A stretch of DNA of 64,000 nucleotides, from assembly GCA_013076295.1 (NCBI GenBank), contig RQOL01000370.1, positions 186,001 through 250,000 of the forward strand. The letters are read 5' to 3'. A model generated the notes under the pieces. The model did no database searches. It saw only the letters and a program-made list of their open reading frames with translations, and was not told where the DNA came from. The position numbers and the translations under genes are program-made. Source of the DNA: Sanderia malayensis (Eukaryota; Cnidaria; Scyphozoa; Semaeostomeae; Pelagiidae). Below, piece after piece: positions 12,047 to 23,887 of the stretch (the stretch's first letter is position 1; each line of letters begins with the position of its first letter).

Positions 12047-13154
12047 CACGGGAAACAAGTAAAAAAGGTGTATTTCAATCAGTCAGTTTTACATGTTTAT
12101 AAAGTCAATTCATGTGTAAATTGTGGGAATTAATTTTAATATTACGGAAAACAAGTAAAAATGGTGTATTTCAATCGGTCAGTATTCTCTGTATTTACGT
12201 TAATTCATGTGTAAATCGTAGCAATGAATGTTAATATAACGGAAAAAAGTGAACAAGGTGTAATTCAATCAGTCAGGACAAGCTGTATTAACGTGGATTC
12301 ATGTGTAATTTGTGGGAATGAATGTTATTATAACGGAAAACAAGTAAAAATCGTATATTTCACTCAGTCAGTCTTACATGTATATAGAATCAATTCATGT
12401 GTAAATTGTGGGAATGAATGTTAACATCACGTAGGAGAAGGAAAAAGGGTGTATTTCAATCAGTCAATTTTTGCTGTATTAACGTGGATTTAAGTCTAAA
12501 TTGTGGGAATGAACGTCAATATCACGGAAAAAAGTAAAAAAGGTGTATTTCAATTAGTCAGTTTTAAATGTTTATAAGGTCAATTCATGTTTAAATTGTG
12601 GGAATTAATGTTAATATCACGGAAAACAAGTAAAAATGGTGTAATTCAATCAGTCAGTTTTCCCTGTTTTTACGTTAATTCATGTGTAAATTGTGGGAAA
12701 GAATGTTAATATCACAGAACAAAAGTAAAAAGGGTGTATTTCAATCAGTCAATTTTAGCTCTATTAACGTGGATTTATGTCTAAATTGTGGGAATGAACG
12801 TCACTATCACGGTAAAAAAGTAAAAAAGGTGTATTTCAATTAGTCAGTTTTAAATGTTTATAAAGTCAATTTATGTGTAAATTGTGGGAATTAATTTTAA
12901 TATCACGGAAAACAAGTAAAAATGGTGTTATTCAATCAGTCAGTTTGCCCAGTATTTTCGTCAATTCATGTGTAAATTGTGGGAATTAATTTTAATATTA
13001 CGGAAAACAAGTAAAAATGGTGTATTTCAATCAGTCAATTTTACCTGTATTAACGTGGATTCATGTGTAAATTGTGGGAATGAATGTTAATATCACGGAA
13101 AACAAGTAAAAAAGTTGTATTTCAATCAGTCAGTTTTACATGTTTATAAGGTCA

Positions 13155-14520
13155 ATTCATGTGTAAATTGTGGGAATTAATGTTAAAATCACGGAAAACA
13201 AGTAAAAAAAGTGTAATTCAATCAGTCAGGACTAGCTGTATTAAGGCGAATTCATGCGTAAATTGTGGGAATGAATGCTAATATCACGGAAAACAAGTAA
13301 AAATGGTGCATTTCAATCAGTCAGTTTTCCCTGTATTAAAATGAATTAATGTGTAAATATTGGCACTGAATGTTAATATCACCGAAAACAAGTAAAAAAG
13401 GTGTGATTCAATCAGTCAGGATTAGCTGTATTAACGTGGATTCATGTGTAATTTGTGGCAATGAAAGTCAAAATCACGGAAAAAAGTAAAAAAGGTGTGT
13501 TTCAATTAGTCAGCTTTAAATGTTTATAAAGACAATTCATGTGCAAATTGTGGGAATGAATGTTAATATCACGGGAAACAAGTAACAAGGTGTATTTCAA
13601 TCAGTGAGTTTTACATGTTTATAAAGTCAATTCATGTATAAATTGTGGGAATGAATGTTAATATCACTGGAAAAAGTAAAAAGGGTGAATTTCAATCAGT
13701 CAGTTTTACCTGTACATGAAGTCAATTCATGTGTAAATTGTGGAATTGAATGTTAACATCACGGAAGAGAAGGAAAAAGGGTGTATTTCAATCAGTCAAT
13801 TTTTGCTGTAATAACGTGGATTTAAGTCTAAATTGTGGGAATGAACGTCAATATCACGGAACAAAAGTAAAAAGGGTGTATTTCAATCAGTCAATTTTAC
13901 CTGTATTAACGTAGAATCATGTGTAAATTGTGGGAATGAATGTTAATATAACGGAACAAAAGTAAAAAGGGTGTATTTCAATCGTCAACTTAAGCTGTAT
14001 TACTGGGGATTTCTGCGTAATTTGTGGGAATGAATGTTAATATCACGAAAAACAAGTAAAAATGGTGTATTTCAATCAGCCAGTGTCACCTGTTTTTACG
14101 TTAATTCGTGTTTAAATTGTGGGAAAGAATTTCAAAATCACGGAAAAATGTAAAAAAGGTCTAATTCAATCAATCAGGATTCGCTGTATTAAGGTGCATT
14201 CATGTGTAAATTGTGGGAATGAATGTTAATATCACAGAAAAAAGTGAAAAAGGTGAATTTCAATCAGTCAATTTTACGTGTATTAACGTAGAATCATGTG
14301 TAAATTGTGGGAATGAATGTAAATATCACGAAACAAAAGTAAACAAGGTGTAATTCAATCACTCAGGACTAGCTGTATTAACGTGGATTCATGTGTAATT
14401 TGTGGGAATGAATGTTATTATAACGGAAAACAAGTGAAAATCGTATATTTCACTCAGTCAGTTTTACATGTATATAAAATCAATTCATGTGTAAATTGTG
14501 GGATTGAATGTTAACATCAC
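13155..14520 (+). repeat. Satellite block B, copy 1 (pairs with 18273)
   Basis: A string of about 14 monomers beginning in TTAAAATCACGGAAAACAAG and including the flavours GTATTAAAATGAATTAATG, TATTGGCACTGAATG and AATCAGCCAGTGTCACC. The same order recurs at about 18273-19638. Small differences are visible, such as ATGAACGTGG near 18548 against ATTAACGTGG here. Confidence 0.82.
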
Positions 14521-16053
14521 GGAAGAAAAGGAAAAATGGTGTATTTCAATCAGTTAATTTTTGCTGTATTAACGTGGATTTAAGTCTAAATTGTGGGAAT
14601 GAACGTCAATATCACGGAAAAAAGTAAAAAAGGTGTATTTCGATCAGTCAGTTTTACCTGTATATAAAGTCAATTTATGTGTAAATTGTCGGAATTAATG
14701 TTAATATCACGGAAAACAAGTAAAAATGGTGTTATTCAATCAGTCAGTTTGCCCAGTATTTTCATCAATTCATGTGTAAATTGTGGGAATGAATGTTAAT
14801 ATCACGGAAAACAAGTAAAAATAGTGTATTTCAATCAGTCAGTTTTACATGTTTATAAAGTCAATTCATGGGTAAATTGTGGGAATTAATGTTAATATCA
14901 AGGAAAACAAGTAAAAATTGTGTATTTCAATCAGTGAGTTTTCCTCGTATTTACGTTATTTCATGTGTAAAATTTGGGAATGAATGTAAATATCCCAGAA
15001 AACAGGTAAAAAATGTGTATTTCAATTAGTCAGTTTTACCTGTATATATAGTCAATTCATGTGTAAATTGTGAGAAGAAATGTTAAAATCACTGAAAACA
15101 AGTAAAAAAGTGGAATTCAATCACTCAGGACTAGCTGTAATTACGTGGATTCATGTTTAAATTGTGGGAATTAATTTTAATATTACGGAAAACAAGTAAA
15201 CATGGTGTATTTCAATCGGTCAGTATTCCTTGCATTTACGGTAATTCATGTGTAAATTGTGGCAATGAATGTTAATATAACGGGAAAAAGTGGAAAGGGT
15301 GAATTTCAATCAGTCAATTTTACCTGTATTAACGTAGAATCATGTGTAAATTGTGGGAATGAATGTTAATATCACGAAGCAAAATTAAACAAGGTGTAAT
15401 TCAATCAGTCAGGACTAGCTGTATTAACGTGGATTCATATGTAATTTGTGGGAATGAACGTCAATATCACGGAAAAAAGTAAAAAAGGTGTATTTCAATT
15501 AGTCAGTTTTAACTGTATATAAAGTCAATTTATGTGTAAATTGTTGGAACTAATGTTAATATCACGGAAAACAAGTAAAAATGGTGTTATTCAATCAGTC
15601 AGTTTGCCCAGTATTTTCGTCAAATCATGTGTAAATTGTGGGAATGAATGTTAATATCACGGAAAAGAGTGAAAATGGTGAATTTCAATCAGTCAATTTT
15701 ACCTGGATTACCGTTGATTCATGTGTAAATTGTGGGAATGAATGTTAATATCACGGAAAACAAGTAAAAAATGTTGTATTTCAATCACTTAGTTTTACCT
15801 GTATTTTAAGTCAATTTATGTGTAAATTGAGGGAATTAATGTTAATATCACGGAAAAAAGTGAAAAGGGTGAATTTCAATCAGTCAATATTACCTGTATT
15901 ACCGTAGATTCATGTGTAAATTGTGGGAATGAATGTTAATATCACGGAAAACAAGTAAAAAAGGTGTATTTCAATCAGTCAGTTTTACCTGTATTAACGT
16001 GGATTCATGTGTAAATTGTGGGAATGAATGTTAATATCACGGAAAAAAAGTAT

Positions 16054-16690
16054 AAAAAGTATATTTCAATTAGTCAGTTTTAAATGTTTATAAAGTCAAT
16101 TCACGTGTAAAGTGTGGGAAAGAATGTTAAAATTACGGAAAACAATTAAAAAAGGGGTAATTCAATCAGTCAGGATTAACTGTTTTAACGTGGATTCATG
16201 TGTAATTTGTGAGAATGAATGTTAAAATCACGGAAAACAAGTAAAAATGGTGTATTTCAATCAGTCAGTTTTTCCTGTATTTACCTTAATTCATGTGTAA
16301 ATTGTGGAAATGAATGATAATATCACGGGAAGAAGTAAAAAGGGTGAATTTCAATCAGTCAATTTTAGCTGTATTAACGTGGATTCATGTGTAAATTGTG
16401 GGAATGAACGTCAATATTGCGGAAAAAAAGTAAAAAGAGTGTATTTCAATCAGTCAGTTATCCCTGTATTTACGTCAATTCATGTGTAAATTGTGGGAAT
16501 GAAGGTTAATATCACGGAAAAAAGTGAAAAGGGTGAATTTCAATCAGTCAATTTTACCTGTATTAACGTGGATTCATGTGTAAATTGTGGGAATGAATGT
16601 TAATATCACGGAAAACAAGTAAAAAAGTTGTATTTCAATCAGTCAGTTTTACATGTTTATAAGGTCAATTCATGTGTAAATTGCGGGAAT
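16054..16690 (+). repeat. Duplicated satellite block A, copy 3
   Basis: Third close copy of the variant string at 1 and 2186, at offset 13868 from copy 2 (16304 versus 2436). It opens with the same AAAAAGTATATTTCAATTAG word. One visible difference is TTACGTCAATTCATG near 16471 where the other copies have TTACGTTAATTCATG. The homology with the copy 2 region extends upstream to about 15940. It shows that block A spread over more than 13 kb, not only to neighbouring positions. Confidence 0.82.
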
Positions 16691-18250
16691 TAATGTTAAA
16701 ATCACGGAAAACAAGTTAAAAAAGTGTAATTCAATCAGTCAGGACTAGCTGTATTAAGGCGGATTCATGCGTAAATTGTGAGAATGAATGCTAATATCAC
16801 GGAAAACAAGTAAAAATGGTGCATTTCAATCAGTCAGTTTTCCCTGTATTAACATGAATTAATGTGTAAATATTGGGACTGAATGTTAATATCACGGAAA
16901 ACCAGTAAAAAAGGTGTAATTCAATCAGTCAGGATTAGCTGTATTAACGTGGATTCATGTGTAATTTGTGGGAATGAAAGTCAAAATCACGGAAAAAAGT
17001 GAAAAAGGTGTGTTTCAATTAGTCAGCTTTAAATGTTTATAAAGACAATTCATGTATAAATTGTGGGAATGAATGTTAATATCACTGGAAAAAGTAAAAA
17101 GGGTGAATTTTAATCAGTCAGTTTTACCTGTACATGAAGTCAATTCATGTGTAAATTGTGGAATTGAATGTTAATATCACGGAAAAAGGGTGTATTTCAA
17201 TCAGTCAATTTTTGCTGTAATAACGTGGATTTAAGTCTAAATTGTGGGAATGAACGTCAATATCACGGAACAAAAGTAAAAAGGGTGTATTTCAATCAGT
17301 CAATTTTACCTGTATTAACGTAGAATCATGTGTAAATTGTGGGAATGAATGTTAATATCACGGAACAAAAGTAAAAAGGGTGTATTTCAATCGTCAACTT
17401 AAGCTGTATTACTGGCGATTTCTGCGTAATTTGTGGGAATGAATGTTAATATCACGGAAAACAAGTAAAAATGGTGTTATTCAATCTGTCAGTTTGCCCA
17501 GTATTTTCATCAATTCATGTGTAAATTGTGGGAATGAATGTTAATATCACGGAAAAAAGTGAAAAGGGTGAATTTCAATCAGTCAATTTTACCTGTATTA
17601 ACGTAGATTCATGCGTAAATTGTGGGAATGAATGTTAATATCACTGAACAAAAGTAAAAAGGGTGTACTTCAATCAGTCACTTTTAGCTGTATTAACGTG
17701 GATTTATGTCTAAATTGTGGGAATGAACGTCAATATCACGGTAAAAAAGTAAAAAAGGTGTATTTCAATTAGTCAGTTTTAAATGTTTATAAAGTCAATT
17801 TATGTGTAAATTGTGGGAATTAATTTTAATATCACGGAAAACAAGTAAAAATGGTGTTATTCAATCAGTCAGTTTGCCCAGTATTTTCGTCAATTCATGT
17901 GTAAATTGTGGGAATTAATTTTAATATTTCGGAAACAAGTAAAAATGGTGTATTTCAATCGGTCAGTATTCCCTGTATTTACGTTAATTCATGTGTAAAT
18001 TGTGCGAATGAATGTTATTATAACGGAAAACAAGTAAAAATCGTATATTTCACTCAGTCAGTTTTACATGTATATAAAATCAATTCATGTGTAAATTGTG
18101 GGATTGAATGTTATCATCACGGAAGAAAAGGAAAAAGGGTGTATTTCAATCAGTCAATTTTTGCTGTATTAACGTGGATTTAAGTCTAAATTGTGGGAAT
18201 GAACGTCAATATCACGGAAAACAAGTAAAAATGGTGTTATTCAATCTGTC
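16690..18250 (+). repeat. Satellite block C, copy 1 (pairs with 19622)
   Basis: About 16 monomers that recur at an offset of about 2932 bp. Shared private variants include ACAAGTTAAAAAAGTG (16711 and 19644) and the truncated linker monomer near 17176 and 20110. One visible indel is TTCGGAAACAAG near 17929 versus TTCGGAAAACAAG near 20862. Confidence 0.82.
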
Positions 18251-18272
18251 AGTTTGCCCAGTATTTTCATCA

Positions 18273-19638
18273 ATTCATGTGTAAATTGTGGGAATTAATG
18301 TTAAAATCACGGAAAACAAGTAAAAAAAGTGTAATTCAATCAGTCAGGACTAGCTGTATTAAGGCGAATTCATGCGTAAATTGTGGGAATGAATGCTAAT
18401 ATCACGGAAAACAAGTAAAAATGGTGCATTTCAATCAGTCAGTTTTCCCTGTATTAAAATGAATTAATGTGTAAATATTGGCACTGAATGTTAATATCAC
18501 CGAAAACAAGTAAAAAAGGTGTGATTCAATCAGTCAGGATTAGCTGTATGAACGTGGATTCATGTGTAATTTGTGGCAATGAAAGTCAAAATCACGGAAA
18601 AAAGTAAAAAAGGTGTGTTTCAATTAGTCAGCTTTAAATGTTTATAAAGACAATTCATGTGCAAATTGTGGGAATGAATGTTAATATCACGGGAAACAAG
18701 TAACAAGGTGTATTTCAATCAGTGAGTTTTACATGTTTATAAAGTCAATTCATGTATAAATTGTGGGAATGAATGTTAATATCACTGGAAAAAGTAAAAA
18801 GGTTGAATTTCAATCAGTCAGTTTTACCTGTACATGAAGTCAATTCATGTGTAAATTGTGGAATTGAATGTTAACATCACGGAAGAGAAGGAAAAAGGGT
18901 GTAATTCAATCAGTCAATTTTTGCTGTAATAACGTGGATTTAAGTCTAAATTGTGGGAATGAACGTCAATATCACGGAACAAAAGTAAAAAGGGTGTATT
19001 TCAATCAGTCAATTTTACCTGTATTAACGTAGAATCATGTGTAGATTGTGGGAATGAATGTTAATATAACGGAACAAAAGTAAAAAGGGTGTATTTCAAT
19101 CGTCAACTTAAGCTGTATTACTGGGGATTTCTGCGTAATTTGTGGGAATGAATGTTAATATCACGAAAAACAAGTAAAAATGGTGTATTTCAATCAGCCA
19201 GTGTCACCTGTTTTTACGTTAATTCGTGTTTAAATTGTGGGAAAGAATTTCAAAATCACGGAAAAATGTAAAAAAGGTCTAATTCAATCAATCAGGATTC
19301 GCTGTATTAAGGTGCATTCATGTGTAAATTGTGGGAATGAATGTTAATATCACGGAAAAAAGTGAAAAAGGTGAATTTCAATCAGTCAATTTTACGTGTA
19401 TTAACGTAGAATCATGTGTAAATTGTGGGAATGAATGTAAATATCACGAAACAAAAGTAAACAAGGTGTAATTCAATCACTCAGGACTAGCTGTATTAAC
19501 GTGGATTCATGTGTAATTTGTGGGAATGAATGTTATTATAACGGAAAACAAGTGAAAATCGTATATTTCACTCAGTCAGTTTTACATGTATATAAAATCA
19601 ATTCATGTGTAAATTGTGGGATTGAATGTTAACATCAC
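18273..19638 (+). repeat. Satellite block B, copy 2
   Basis: Matches 13155-14520 at an offset of about 5118 bp. The block is spliced into a larger duplicated context: its left edge joins sequence like 18180-18270, and its right edge near 19638 jumps to the flavour found at 16711 (ACAAGTTAAAAAAGTG). Such mosaic joins are expected from repeated unequal exchange or gene conversion. Confidence 0.82.
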
Positions 19639-21185
19639 GGAAAACAAGTTAAAAAAGTGTAATTCAATCAGTCAGGACTAGCTGTATTAAGGCGGATTCA
19701 TGCGTAAATTGTGAGAATGAATGCTAATATCACGGAAAACAAGTAAAAATGGTGCATTTCAATCAGTCAGTTTTCCCTGTATTAACATGAATTAATGTGT
19801 AAATATTGGGACTGAATGTTAATATCACGGAAAACCAGTAAAAAAGGTGTAATTCAATCAGTCAGGATTAGCTGTATTAACGTGGATTCATGTGTAATTT
19901 GTGGGAATGAAAGTCAAAATCACGGAAAAAAGTAAAAAAGGTGTGTTTCAATTAGTCAGCTTTAAATGTTTATAAAGATAATTCATGTATAAATTGTGGG
20001 AATGAATGTTAATATCACTGGAAAAAGTAAAAAGGGTGAATTTTAATCAGTCAGTTTTACCTGTACATGAAGTCAATTCATGTGTAAATTGTGGAATTGA
20101 ATGTTAATATCACTGAAAAAGGGTGTATTTCAATCAGTCAATTTTTGCTGTAATAACGTGGATTTAAGTCCAAATTGTGGGAATGAACGTCAATATCACG
20201 GAACAAAAGTAAAAAGGGTGTATTTCAATCAGTCAATTTTACCTGTATTAACGTAGAATCATGTGTAAATTGTGGGAATGAATGTTAATATCACGGAACA
20301 AAAGTAAAAAGGGTGTATTTCAATCGTCAACTTAAGCTCTATTACTGGGGATTTCTGCGTAATTTGTGGGAATGAATGTTAATATCACGGAAAACAAGTA
20401 AAAATGGTGTTATTCAATCTGTCAGTTTGCCCAGTATTTTCATCAATTCATGTGTAAATTGTGGGAATGAATGTTAATATCACGGAAAAAAGTGAAAAGG
20501 GTGAATTTCAATCAGTCAATTTTACCTGTATTAACGTAGATTCATGCGTAAATTGTGGGAATGAATGTTAATATCACTGAACAAAAGTAAAAAGGGTGTA
20601 CTTCAATCAGTCACTTTTAGCTGTATTAACGTGGATTTATGTCTAAATTGTGGGAATGAACGTCAATATCACGGTAAAAAAGTAAAAAAGGTGTATTTCA
20701 ATTAGTCAGTTTTAAATGTTTATAAAGTCAATTTATGTGTAAATTGTGGGAATTAATTTTAATATCACGGAAAACAAGTAAAAATGGTGTTATTCAATCA
20801 GTCAGTTTGCCCAGTATTTTCGTCAATTCATGTGTAAATTGTGGGAATTAATTTTAATATTTCGGAAAACAAGTAAAAATGGTGTATTTCAATCGGTCAG
20901 TATTCCCTGTATTTACGTTAATTCATGTGTAAATTGTGCAAATGAATGTTATTATAACGGAAAACAAGTAAAAATCGTATATTTCACTCAGTCAGTTTTA
21001 CATGTATATAAAATCAATTCATGTGTAAATTGTGGGATTGAATGTTATCATCACGGAAGAAAAGGAAAAAGGGTGTATTTCAATCAGTCAATTTTTGCTG
21101 TATTAACGTGGATTTAAGTCTAAATTGTGGGAATGAACGTCAATATCACGGAAAACAAGTAAAAATGGTGTTATTCAATCTGTCA
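19622..21185 (+). repeat. Satellite block C, copy 2
   Basis: Second copy of the block beginning at 16690. After about 21190 the copies part: here the next monomer has GGGAATGAATGTTAATATCACGG, while copy 1 passes into GGGAATTAATGTTAAAATC and block B. Confidence 0.82.
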
Positions 21186-21989
21186 GTTTGCCCAGTATTT
21201 TCATCAATTCATGTGTAAATTGTGGGAATGAATGTTAATATCACGGAAAAAAGTGAAAAGGGTGAATTTCAATCAGTCAATTTTACCTGTATTAACGTAG
21301 ATTCATGCGTAAATTGTGGGAATGAATGTTAATTACACGGAACAAAAGTAAAAAGGGTGTATTTCAATCAGTCAATTTTAGCTGTATTAACGTGGATTTA
21401 TGTCTAAATTGTGGGAATGAACATCAATATCACGGAAAAAAGTAAAAAAGGTGTATTTCGATCAGTCAGTTTTACCTGTATATAAAGTCAATTTATGTGT
21501 AAATTGTCGGAATTAATGTTAATATCACGGAAAACAAGTAAAAATGGTGTTATTCAATCAGTCAGTTTGCCCAGTTTTTTCATCAATTCATGTGTAAATT
21601 GTGGGAATGAATGTTAATATCACGGAAAACAAGTAAAAATAGTGTATTTCAATCAGTCAGTTTTACATGTTTATAAAGTCAATTCATGGGTAAATTGTGG
21701 GAATTAATGTTAAAATCACGGAAAACAAGTAAAAAAAGTGTAATTCAATCAGTCAGGACTAGCTGTATTAAGGCGAATTCATGCGTAAATTGTGGGAACT
21801 AATGTCAATATCACGGAAAACAAGTAAAAATGGTGTTATTCAATCAGTCAGTTTGCCCAGTATTTTCGTCAAATCATGTGTAAATTGTGGGAATGAATGT
21901 TAATATCACGGAAAAAAGTGAAAATGGTGAATTTCAATCAGTCAATTTTACCTGGATTACCGTTGATTCATGTGTAAATTGTGGGAATG

Positions 21990-23887
21990 AATGTTAATAT
22001 CACGGAAAACAAGTAAAAAGGGTGTATTTCAATCAGTCAGTTTTACCTGTATTAACGTGGATTCATGTGTAAAATGTGGGAATGAGTTTAAATATCCCGG
22101 AAAACAAGTAAAAAAGGTGTGATTCAATCAGTCAGTTTTACCTTTTTATAAAGTCAACTCATGTGTAAATTGTGGGAATTAATGTTAAAATCACGGAAAA
22201 CAAGTAAAACAAGGGTAATTGAATCAGTCAGGACTAGCTGTGTTAAGGTGGTTTCAGTGTAAATTGTGGGAACGAATGTTAATATCACGGAAAAAAGTAA
22301 AAAGGGTGTATTTCAATCAGTCAATTGTAGCTGTATTAACGGGGATTTCTGCGTAAATTGTGGGAATGAATGCTAATATCACGGAGAACAAGTAAAAAGG
22401 GTGTTTTTCAATCAGTTAATTTTAGCTGTATTAACGTTAATTCATGTGTAAATTGTGGGAATGAATGTTAATATCACGGGAAACAAGTAAAAAAAGTGTA
22501 ATTCAATCAGTGAGGACTAGCTGTATTTAGGTGGATTCAGGTTTAAATTGTGGGAATGAATGTTAATATCACGGGAAACAAGTAAAAAAGGTGTATTTCA
22601 ATCAGTCAGTTTTACATGTTTATAAAGTCAATTCATGTGTAAAATGTGGGAATTAATTTTAATATTACGGAAAACAAGTAAAAATGGTGTATTTCAATCG
22701 GTCAGTATTCCCTGTATTTACGTTAATTCATGTGTAAATTGTGGCAATGAATGTCAATATAACGGAAAAAAGTGAAGAGGGTGAATTTCAATCAGTCAAT
22801 TTTACCTGTATCAACGTAGAATCATGTGTAAATTGTGGGAATGAATGTTAATATCACGAAACAAAAGTAAACAAGGTGTAATTCAATCAGTCAGGACTAG
22901 CTGTATTAACGTGGATTCATGTGTAAATTGTGGGAATGAATGTTAATATCACGGAAAACAAGTAAAAAAGGTGTATTTCAATCAGTCAGTTTTACCTGTA
23001 TTAACGTGGATTCATGTGTAAAATGTGGGAATGAGTTTAAATATCCCGGAAAACAAGTAAAAAAGGTGTGATTCAATCAGTCAGTTTTACCTTTTTATAA
23101 AGTCAACTCATGTTTAAATTGTGGGAATTAATGTTAAAATCACGGAAAACAAGTAAAACAAGGGTAATTGAATCAGTCAGGACTAGCTGTGTTAAGGTGG
23201 TTTCATGTGTAAATTGTGGGAACGAATGTTAATATCACGGAAAAAAGTAAAAAGAGTGTATTTCAATCAGTCAATTGTAGCTGTATTAACGGGGATTTCT
23301 GCGTAAATTGTGGGAATGAATGCTAATATCACGGAAAACAAGTAAAAAGGGTGTTTTTCAATCAGTTAATTTAAGCTGTATTAACGTTAACTCATGTGTA
23401 AATTGTGGGAATGAATGTTAATATCACGGGAAACAAGTAAAAAAAGTGTAATTCAATCAGTGAGGACTAGCTGTATTTAGGTGGATTCAGGTTTAAATTG
23501 TGGGAATGAATGTTAATATCACGGGAAACAAGTAAAAAAGGTGTATTTCAATCAGTCAGTTTTACATGTTTATAAAGTCAATTCATGTGTAAATTGTGGG
23601 AATTAATTTTAATATTACGGAAAACAAGTAAAAATGGTGTATTTCAATCGGTCAGTATTCCCTGTATTTACGTTAATTCATGTGTAAATTGTGGCAATGA
23701 ATGTTAATATAACGGAAAAAAGTGAAGAGGGTGAATTTCAATCAGTCAATTTTACCTGCATCAACGTAGAATCATGTGTAAATTGTGGGAATGAATGTTA
23801 ATATCGCGAAACAAAAGTAAACAAGGTGTAATTCAATCAGTCAGGACTAGCTGTATTAACGTGGATTCATGTGTAATTTGTGGGAAT
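21990..23887 (+). repeat. 949-bp tandem higher-order repeat, two copies
   Basis: Two adjacent units of about ten monomers each (21990-22938 and 22939-23887). The landmark AATGAGTTTAAATATCCCGG occurs at 22081 and 23030, 949 bp apart. Differences are few; for example, ACTCATGTGTAAATTG versus ACTCATGTTTAAATTG near 22158/23107, and GTTTCAGTG versus GTTTCATGTG near 22250/23200. The second copy leads into the superblock that carries the 161-bp insert. Confidence 0.85.
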